A stretch of 16,796 nucleotides of DNA from Cytidiella melzeri (lineage: Eukaryota > Basidiomycota > Agaricomycetes > Polyporales > Irpicaceae): the NCBI GenBank assembly GCA_022592445.1, contig JABYQR010000605.1, forward strand, positions 1-16,796, in the 5' to 3' direction. Under the pieces are notes generated by a model. That model did no database searches. It was not told the DNA's origin and saw nothing but the letters and a program-made list of their open reading frames with translations. Below, one piece after another: positions 8,438-15,206 of the stretch (positions are counted from its first letter, which is position 1; each line of letters opens with the position of its first letter). Position numbers and translations under genes: made by a program.

Positions 8438-9150
8438 TGTAACAGTAAGGTTACTACTCACCAGATAAGTTGATAAACTTGGGGAGATAGTGTGTGATAG
8501 AGAGTTAGAGTGGTGGTGAGCGAAGTACTGGTGGGTACTGAGTAGTCCTGGTTCAACAGAGTGGATAAGACTGAGGGGATATGCCCTCAGGAGTGCCTCT
8601 ATATATACATGAAGGGGAGGACCCCAGGTACTACCTTAAGACCCCTAATACCTACATGAGTAAGCAAAGTAATCTACCTTACTAAGCATGCCCTATGCCC
8701 TAGTGGTGCCACTTCAATAATCAACCAATAGCAATTGTCCCCATCACCTGACCCCATGACCCAGCTCCAAGGCTAGACTTGTTCTAGCTTGTTCTAAGAC
8801 AAGGCTAGACTTTTCCAGAAGGTTCTAAGAACTATGACATCATCTAATGGAATGTTCTATACTATGACATCATAGTTCCAGCATGTTCCACAATGTTCCA
8901 GAGAGTTCTATCATGTGATACACAGATAAGGAAAGGAGCACATCAGCGCATCAGAGACAGAAGGCGCATCAGCGCATCAATTGATAGGCACTGAGAATAA
9001 GCGCCAGATAAGCGCTGGATAAGCGCTGGATAAGCGCCTAAATAGACGCCGGATAAGTGCTGGATAAGCGCTTGACAAGCGCTTAAATATTCTTAATAAT
9101 ACCGTTGCCTGGTAAGGCAAGTCTTGTAGAAACATTGAAAATCTGTGACA
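8438..9150. mobile_element. Solo LTR (713 bp) of an LTR retrotransposon
   Basis: The ends are TGTAACAG...CTGTGACA, a 7-of-8 inverted match with the TG..CA termini of LTRs. The perfect 5-bp duplication GATGC flanks it, and the satellite unit it splits continues correctly on the other side (GATGCAACCAC). Inside are a TATA-like ATATATA near 8601, several TGACATCAT and GTTC(T/C)A motifs (8770-8920), and an 11-bp minisatellite (8995-9086). There is no internal coding region, so it is the product of LTR-LTR recombination. It differs in sequence from the Ty3 LTR at 12553-13309, so it belongs to another family. Transcription orientation is not certain; TATA near the left half favours plus. Confidence 0.87.
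8995..9086. repeat. 11-bp GGATAAGCGCT minisatellite inside the solo LTR
   Basis: About eight imperfect copies of GGATAAGCGCT, each carrying AGCGCT or a close variant (GCGCC, GTGCT), follow a CATCAGCGCATCAG duplication at 8941-8979. Confidence 0.8.
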
Positions 9151-9155
9151 GATGC
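9151..9155. repeat. Right 5-bp target duplication of the solo LTR
   Basis: GATGC is identical to 8433-8437 and leads straight back into the satellite unit. Confidence 0.82.
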
Positions 9156-9447
9156 AACCACGTCCTGTTGATGTCTGAACTGCCTCAGGCCCATCAGGAC
9201 TGTCACAGGCTATGTTCTGATTGTAACTCCTGCTTACAAAGCAACTGGTGGTTGTGAAACTGTGCAGAAGCATCAAAGGCAGTGCTCTATGCTGATGCAA
9301 CCACGTCCTGCTGATGTCTGAACTGCCCCACCCCCATTGAAGCTGCCACAGGCTACCTTCTGATTGTAACCCCTCCTTAGAGAGCAAATAACAGTTTCCA
9401 AACTTTGTGGAACAATCAGATGCTGTACTCACTTCTGATGCAGCCAC
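9151..9447 (+). repeat. Satellite array, short units continued (units 4-5)
   Basis: Units start at 9162 and 9305 (143 bp apart) with GTCCTG(T/C)TGATGTCTGAAC and the same internal order as 8035-8437. Unit 5 is more diverged and the array fades after GATGCAGCCAC at about 9447. Confidence 0.88.
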
Positions 9448-10012
9448 AAATTTACGTTGTCTAACAATGTGGGGGTTGAGTATTTGTAGCTAGCTTCCAA
9501 AGTACTGGTAATTCTTGCTTAGAGCCAATACTATTTGTCTTCTGATTCTATTCCTTGTTCAGAGAGCAAGCAATGTCTGTTGAGTGCTGCACATTTATAT
9601 GACAGGAATTTGACATAGTTCGAATCTGAGTGTGGATGACTTTTTTCAATAGACTGGCCATAACTTGCTCAATTCCACTTCAATTGACAGCATGTTTGTA
9701 CCAGGATGTTGCCACAAGATAGGGCCATCCAGTAGTGTGATATCTGTATGGATTTGTACCCATATGCAGTCTGTAAAAATCAAAAACTGCATTTTGATTG
9801 CAAAAGTAATCTGATACAAAGTGACAAGGGGCTGATAACAAGGCCAGTGTGGTGCCATCAGCTGTATTCATTGTTTTGTTATTAAGGCTGTTACTGTCTG
9901 TATTCTGCCATCAAATTCCCACACTTTGGGGGACAAAAAGGTCACATCTGAAAACGCATCAATGTGCTGGAGCACACTGAAACAATTCTTCTTCATTCTT
10001 CAGGAATTGTAA
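9448..10012. other. Non-coding stretch, no feature recognised
   Basis: Only short open frames without recognisable motifs occur. The sequence is not part of the satellite arrays. A 15-bp string, TACAATTCCTGAAGA (minus strand, ending near 9998), also occurs on the plus strand in the 170-bp repeat at 7219-7233. Confidence 0.4.
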
Positions 10013-10059
10013 CTGTATAAAACAACCCACTCATCCGAGGACTGTATAAAACAACCCAC
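10013..10059 (+). repeat. Duplicated 18-bp motif around a motif shared with 7176-7193
   Basis: CTGTATAAAACAACCCAC occurs exactly at 10013-10030 and 10042-10059. Between them lies TCATCCGAGGA, which with its flanks matches the string beside the left 170-bp repeat. A GCGGGCACTGGCAGCCGC box at 10067-10084 matches 7051-7068 with one mismatch. Confidence 0.8.
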
Positions 10060-10084
10060 AATTGGGGCGGGCACTGGCAGCCGC

Positions 10085-11020
10085 TTCATGGTTTTGGGTT
10101 ATGGTCTCACATGTAACTAAGTTACGCACAGACCTTTATAAACTTAGATAACAAAAATAAAAAAAGTAGATACAGACATGTATATTAGCAGAGCTGCTGA
10201 TGCAGCAAGGAAAATAAGACTCATCTTCGAAGCTAAACAGCCTCTACCCCTTGCACACCACTTCTACTTTGTTAGGTCATGAGCCCCAGCTTTTAGCTTA
10301 ACTGTTGTTTTTGCAGGGTTGTGATGCACGCATGGGAGGGGGGCTTGAAAAAAGGGACACAATGTTATTGAGTAGATACAGAAATACAAGGGTTTTTATA
10401 TTATTTTAGTAAAACGGATAAGACAAAAAGGGAATGTTTAAACAAGTAATCTGCGCAGAAAGACAAAGACGGGCGGCGGGGACAAACAGATACAAACAAT
10501 TTGAGCAGGCAAACCTCAAATAACAACATTAACTACATCCACATTCTCAACGACATCCATCAACCAGCACCCCCTAGCTTTCTTGTAAGTAAGTTTCTCT
10601 ACTTTACTTTGTTTGGCCACATAGTAGTAGTAGAGTTGTACTGGTTGACTGTCTCAGCTTTGAATACAATATTCCCAACTGATCTTCTACAGCTAATTCC
10701 CTCACCTACTTGCCCCTTGCGTATGCACTCCCAACCTAGCTGAATACTTAAGCCACCCTCACACACCACTTCCACTTTCTTAGTTCACAATCACTTTGGG
10801 AAGTAAATATTATGGGCAACTGAGCAACAAAATCTCCTACCTGTTAGTCACAAAGGTTCTACCAATAACAAAATAATACTCATAAAGGTCAGTATTCCCA
10901 GTTTGTTAGTCATGAAAGTTGAAGTTGTTGCTGATAACTTCTGACAGGGGTGGTCTAAGCAGGTCAATTATGACAGTGAGCATTCCACACAATGTAAAAT
11001 GGGGAGTGTTTACCAGTACT
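10085..11020. other. AT-rich non-coding stretch with weak dispersed repeats
   Basis: No gene is supported. The 80-residue open frame at 10501-10743 has no recognisable motif. Small repeats are visible: CACACCACTTC(T/C)ACTTT at about 10254 and 10761, AGTAGATACAGA at about 10166 and 10370 (also at about 4047), and GTTAGTCA(C/T)(A/G)AA(A/G)GTT at about 10845 and 10906. Confidence 0.4.
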
Positions 11021-11344
11021 AAAATGAGGCAGTTCAGACATTGACAGGACACATGTGACCCGGAAATTTGATCCTAACAGGAAGTCTAGAACTCCTATAT
11101 TATGGGGGCACATGATTGTTTTTGTTCCATTAGCAGTGGGCAATGCAACTGACTGTTTCAAAGATTTTGGGAAACATTAATTGCTTGCTGCACAAGAGTG
11201 ACCATTAGAACACAGCCTGTGGCAGTTCCAATCGAGATGAGGCAGTGCAGACATCAACAAGACACATGTAACCTGGAAATTTGATCCACACAAAAAATCT
11301 AGAATCCCTTTATTCAGGGGGCACATAAATGTTTTTGCTGCATC
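11021..11344 (-). repeat. Satellite array, long units, inverted
   Basis: One unit and a second, truncated unit of the long satellite variant lie in reverse orientation relative to 11462-12382. GAGGCAGTTCAGACATTGAC and GAGGCAGTGCAGACATCAAC are the reverse of the GTTGATGTCTGAACTGCCTC core. The second unit stops at GCATC (11340-11344), exactly where an LTR fragment begins. Confidence 0.82.
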
Positions 11345-11399
11345 TGTCACAGATTTCCAATGTTTCTACTAGACTTTTCTCTTAGCAGGCAATGGTATT
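11345..11399 (-). mobile_element. Fragment of the same LTR family as 8438-9150
   Basis: The 55-bp sequence TGTCACAGATTTCCAATG... aligns to the reverse complement of the last ~55 bp of the solo LTR, with scattered mismatches and a few indels. It begins right after GCATC, the reverse complement of the GATGC target used by the solo LTR. The rest of the LTR is missing. Confidence 0.75.
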
Positions 11400-11461
11400 G
11401 ACAGGATCTTGATGGGATCATCTCAAGTGCATATTGGTGCTCATCTCTGTGCTTCACTTGG

Positions 11462-12382
11462 CCCCCAAAATATAGGAGTTCTAGATTTCTTGTTAGGATC
11501 AAATTTCCAGGTCACATGTATCCTGTCAATGTCTGAAGTTGAACTGCCTCAATTTGATTGGAACTGCCACAGGCTATGATCTGATGGTGACTCTTGCTCT
11601 GCAAGCAACTAATGTTTACAAAAATCTGATAAACAATTAGTTGCATTTCCCACTGCTACTGGAACTAAAATAGTTATGTGCCCCTAAATTTAGGAGTTCA
11701 ATATCTTTGTAAGGATTAAATTTCCAGATCACATGTGTGCTGTCGATGTCTGAACTGCCTCATGCTAATTTTAACTACCACAAGCTGTATTCTGATGGTA
11801 ACTCTTGTTCCGCAAGCAGCTAATGTTTGCATCAATCTGTGAAACAATTGGTTGCATTGCCCACTGTTAGTGCAGAAAGAGTATCCATATGCCCCCTTGA
11901 TATAGGAGTTCCAGATTTTTTGTTGGGATCAAATTTCCAGGTCACATGTGTCTTGTTGATGTCTGAACTGCCTCGTCCTAATTGGAACTGCCACAGGCTG
12001 TGTTCTGATGGTAACTCTTGCTCAACCAAACCTTGTGAAACAATCAGTTGCATTGCCCACTGCTGGTGCAGCAAAAACATTTATGTGCCTCCTGAATACA
12101 GGAGTTCTAGATTTCCTGTCAGGATCAAATTTCTAGGTTACATGTGTCCTGTCAATGTCTGAACTGCCTTGTTTCAATTGGAACTGCCCCAGGCTGTGTT
12201 CTGATGGTAACTCTTGCTCAACCAAACTTTGTGAAACAATCAGTTGCATTGCCCACTGCTGATGCAACAAAAACAACAATGCACCCCCAAAACATAGGAG
12301 TTGGAAATTTTCTGTTAGGATCAACTTCCAACAAAAGTCACATGTGTCCTGTTGATGTCTGAACTGCCTCATTCTGATTGAA
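11462..12382 (+). repeat. Satellite array, long ~200-bp units, forward
   Basis: Cores (AATGTCTG or GATGTCTG) lie at about 11529, 11745, 11958, 12154 and 12354, a spacing of 196-216 bp. Each unit shares the GATGTCTGAACTGCC, CCACAGGCTGTGTTCTGATGG and CTGATGCAAC blocks with the short units at 8035-9447. It adds an extra block (TAGGAGTTCTAGATTTC, GTTAGGATCAAATTTCCAGG, TCACATGTG), which explains the length difference. Short open frames through this array are by-products of the repeat. Confidence 0.9.
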
Positions 12383-12552
12383 ACTAGCGTTAGCAAGGCC
12401 GGCAAGCGGCAAGTACAATTCCTGAAGATTGAATAAAATATTACTTTTGGAGCCAGATTTGTAAGTAAACTTGGTGCTTGTAGCAGCCTGAACAATTAAT
12501 TCTGTTGGGAATAGCTTCTTCAATGATTAATGCATAGTAATTTGGTGGTTTG
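12383..12552 (+). repeat. Right copy of the ~170-bp direct repeat, cut by Ty3 LTR
   Basis: Same orientation as 7191-7361, starting ACTAGCGTTAGCAAGGCCGG. The match ends where the Ty3 LTR begins, so the Ty3 element probably inserted into this copy and the remainder would lie beyond the right edge. Confidence 0.78.
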
Positions 12553-12668
12553 TGACATGGAGACAGGGCTCGACGTGACAAACAGGGACACGATGTGGAT
12601 GACGACGAGGAGGTGGTGGCAGGCGTGAAGCACAATGCGTTCACCAGCTATCAAACTTATTCAGGAAG

Positions 12669-12735
12669 CTAGCCCAGTAAAGACCAAGTTAGTATTGTTA
12701 CTACCAGCTATGTAGTACAAGAGGGGGTTGCTTAC
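12669..12735 (-). other. Possible intron in the LTR leader, bounded by 20-bp repeats
   Basis: On the minus strand GTAAGC starts at 12735, TACTAAC (a perfect branch-point consensus) lies near 12688-12694 and CTAG ends at 12669, giving 67 nt. The 20-mer ctagcccagtaaagaccaag (plus strand) occurs exactly at 12669-12688 and 12736-12755. The upstream exon and the intron therefore end with the same 20 bases. The intron call is inference. Confidence 0.4.
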
Positions 12736-12792
12736 CTAGCCCAGTAAAGACCAAGAGGTCGAGATGGGGGGCTAGGAGCGTACATGCAGCAT

Positions 12793-12800
12793 CTTATATA
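12793..12800 (-). promoter_or_regulatory. TATA box of the Ty3 LTR
   Basis: On the minus strand TATATAAG lies in the middle of the LTR, in the position expected for the U3 promoter that drives the element RNA. Confidence 0.6.
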
Positions 12801-13312
12801 GACTTCAGGGACCTGCGCACAGACCATGTTGAGGGCAGGCTTTGCAAGAAGCCATGTGAACGAAGAACAAAAGAACTACCTAAAGGAGAACAATAGCTAT
12901 TGTCTAGACCTTGCCAAGAACTCTACCCGTGAGAGAATCTATCTAAAAGGAGACCAACTATTGTATTCCATTCCCACACCTGTGAGAACATCCTTCCATA
13001 AAGAGAACAATAAGGAAAGAACAATAAGGAGCTCATGTGGACAGTATCTATGACGTCAAACCCTAGCTATGGGCTGAGCCATGTGCTTGTAGCCATGTGG
13101 TCTTACTTAAGCTAAGTCACATGCCAGTGTGACGTAGTAGCAAGTAATGTGACCATGTGGAGCATCTAAGCCACGTGATACGGGCGCTTAATAGACGTGC
13201 AAAGGAGTTTATGCAAAGAGAATTGATACTAGGTTGTAGCCCGGAGTTTTACAGATAAAAACAAGAGGTAAATTGCGAAAATTAAGGGCTAGTCAGGCCA
13301 TCCATGACATTA

Positions 13313-13322
13313 CCCCCCTCCT
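13313..13322 (-). other. Polypurine tract of the Ty3 element
   Basis: AGGAGGGGGG on the minus strand ends three bases before the LTR boundary. This is the primer site for plus-strand DNA synthesis. A second purine run (GAAGGGGAGAAA, about 13438-13449) lies upstream but is too far from the LTR. Confidence 0.7.
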
Positions 13323-13474
13323 AAAATCGAGCGTCCTCGCGAAGCATCACTGTGCTGTGGTGATAGAGGTCTTCTACCCGTCTACAGGGATTCAGCAGAA
13401 TTGCCCCGATTGTCTAGTCAGAAGGATACTAGGAAGTTTCTCCCCTTCTGGTGTCGTTGACTCGACATTACCCG

Positions 13475-14195
13475 TCAGTGTGATGTTCTTGAGATATCCA
13501 GACCGATGTGTTTGCCTTCATCCCAGCTAAGATCGCATGTAGATGGATAGATCGTGCGAAGGAAAGCAGGGTTGGTCTGGGTATTGAATTCCCGAAAGTG
13601 CGAGCAGAGATCCGCGAAGAGTGAAGCTTTGATGACCCGGGGCGCTCCGGGGTTTGCTTTGTAGAAGTGATCAATTGCTTCTTGACTATTCTCGAGGTTT
13701 TCTACTGGTTCCCAGCTATTGTGTCCGTCTGAATACCCTTCCCATTTGACAAGGACAAGGAATTGCAATTTCTTCCAACGTCCGTGTAGCCTGCTGTCCA
13801 GCACCTTTTCGACGACGTACTGTTCTTCTCCTTCTATGACAATAGGATCAGGAGGTGGAGGTACGTCTTTGCCGTTGTCGTGCCAGGGATTTAGACGGTT
13901 GATGTGGAAGACGGGGTGGATTTGGAGATAGCTGGGTAGATCGAGCTTGTAGTCAAGATCGCCGATACGCTCGATGACCTTGTACGGGCCGAGTTGTCGA
14001 GGACCAAGCTTAGGGGTAGCCTGGTGGATCTGGACGTTCTTAGCGTTCAGCCAGACCATGTCCCCTACTTGGAAGACGCGTGGAGAGTGCTTCTCAGACT
14101 CATAGAGTTGCTTCATCTTTTCTTTGCTTAGACGAAGAGCTGCTTCGGTCTCTTTGCGTACTCGAGCCATATTGTCAAGGCGCTCATCGAGTGAT
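13475..14195 (-). pseudogene. Ty3 pol C-terminus: integrase tail and chromodomain
   Basis: This is the end of the pol polyprotein. After a frameshift near 14193-14198 it reads SLDERLDNMARVRKETEAA, then the GPY-type integrase C-terminal module (FQVGDMVWLNAKNV, KLGPRQLGPYKVIERIGDLD, LHPVFHINRL in the form IHPVFHINRL). The chromodomain follows: QYVVEKVLDSR, FLVLVKWEGYSDGHNSWEP, then VENLENSQEAIDHFYKANPG. Its aromatic positions (YVVE, W-x-GY, SWEP) fit a methyl-lysine-reading pocket. In chromoviruses this domain directs integration to heterochromatin, which agrees with the repeat-rich setting. About 75 residues of element-specific tail end at TGA, 13475-13477. Confidence 0.88.
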
Positions 14196-15205
14196 GGATA
14201 TTGCTTCGCTTGCCGACTGGTATGGTGAAGTTGGGGCGATATTCATAGATGACCTCAAACGGTGTTTGTGAATTACCCGCATGTACTCGCGAGTTGAGTG
14301 CAAACTCAGCCGCCGGCAGATGATCAACCCAGTCGTCTTGTCGTTGCTGACAGAATAGACGCAGGTACTGTTCGATATCCTGGTTTTTGCGTTCGACCTT
14401 GCCATTTCCTTGCGGATGATAGGCGGTCGTAAAACCAGTCTCTATGCCTAGGCGGTGATAGAGCGCACGCATGAAGCGCGCTGCAAACTGGGGTCCTCAG
14501 TCAGAGAACACCTTCTTGGGAATGCCGTGAAGTCGGAATACTTCTTTGTAGTGTAGATCGGCAATCCCCTCAGCGTTAACCCTAGTGGTAGTAGGGATGA
14601 TGTGCGTTTGATCGGAGTAGTGGTCAACGTAGACCGCGATCGAATCGAATCCCTTAGAGGGTGGCAGCTGAGTGATGAGATCTACACCGATGTGTTCCCA
14701 AGGTCCAGCCGGAGTTTCCTGAGGCTGTAGTACTGCTTTAGGGTGTGGAGCTGACTTGTAGCGTTGGCAGCGATCACAACCTAGTACGTAAGTCTCGATG
14801 AAGGTGTTCATCTTTGGCCACCAATAGTGTCGTGAGACTAGCTCTATGGTGCCGTGTTTGCCCGGATGACCAGCCGCGGGTGTGTCATGGCAAGATTTGA
14901 CAATTTTGTAACGGAGCTCTTTGTTATTAGGGATATAGAGTTTTCCCTTGTAGTAGATGAGTCCGTCACTCTCTTCCCATTCGAGTAAAGCGCCGACAAG
15001 TTTGCGAGGACCCTTCTTTCGAAGGGTAGCAAGAGCTTGTGCGACTTCTGCTTCTTGTTCCGTGCATTCTCGGATCTTTGATTCAAGTGGAGAAGCTGTG
15101 GCGAGTGCACTGGTAGCGAGAATCCAGAAGTGTTCCGGTTTTAGTACCACCTGATCCTTGTTGTCTTCTTTGTCCGTGACAGCGTGGGAGTGAAGACGAG
15201 AAAGG
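14196..15205 (-). pseudogene. Ty3 pol integrase core with internal TGA
   Basis: The integrase inserts the cDNA into the genome. The zinc-binding region reads HDTPAAGHPG (about 14862-14890), RHYWWPKM, then CDRC (about 14765-14778). The catalytic core shows GVDLIT (first Asp), a second Asp in VFSD and AYHPQGNGKVERK (Glu). Spacing is D-x59-D-x35-E, the canonical DD35E arrangement. A TGA at 14497-14499 sits directly after the second Asp, where the family has SDRGPQF, so it is most simply a CGA to TGA change. The start is out of frame with RNase H: a one-base loss near 15204-15207 separates them. After the stop the same frame continues to the frameshift near 14195. Confidence 0.87.
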
Positions 15206-15206
15206 G

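Larger units (their letters stand above)
12553..13309 (-). mobile_element. 3' LTR of the Ty3 chromovirus (757 bp)
   Basis: On the plus strand it runs TGACATGGA...TCCATGACA; the ends match in inverted orientation at 8 of 9 bases with TG..CA termini. On the element strand it starts just downstream of a polypurine tract, as a 3' LTR must. A TATATAAG box (minus, 12793-12800) marks a probable promoter. CATGTG motifs, a CACGTG (13172-13177) and a palindromic TGACGTCA (13051-13058) lie upstream of it in U3. The outer end could be 12551 rather than 12553, because the flank also reads TG. The matching 5' LTR is off the right edge, so the target duplication cannot be checked. Confidence 0.8.

Noticed and set aside
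8977..9447. 156-codon minus-strand frame as a gene
   Set aside because: It runs through the solo LTR minisatellite and two satellite units; the apparent peptide repeats (LSSAYPALI) are translations of the 11-bp minisatellite.
10501..10743. 80-codon plus-strand frame as a small gene
   Set aside because: AT-rich, no motif, no supporting context; compatible with chance.
11827..12523. Several 60-120-codon frames on both strands as a repeat protein family
   Set aside because: They follow the ~200-bp satellite unit in both orientations, their boundaries shift from unit to unit, and no conserved start or motif is kept.
7191..12552. The 170-bp direct repeats as LTRs of a retroelement
   Set aside because: No TG..CA ends, no target duplication, no primer-binding or polypurine sites, and no pol coding sequence between them.
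12826..13053. 75-codon plus-strand frame inside the Ty3 LTR as an accessory gene
   Set aside because: It lies antisense to the LTR U3 region, is built on AAGGAGAACAATA-type repeats and has no recognisable domain.
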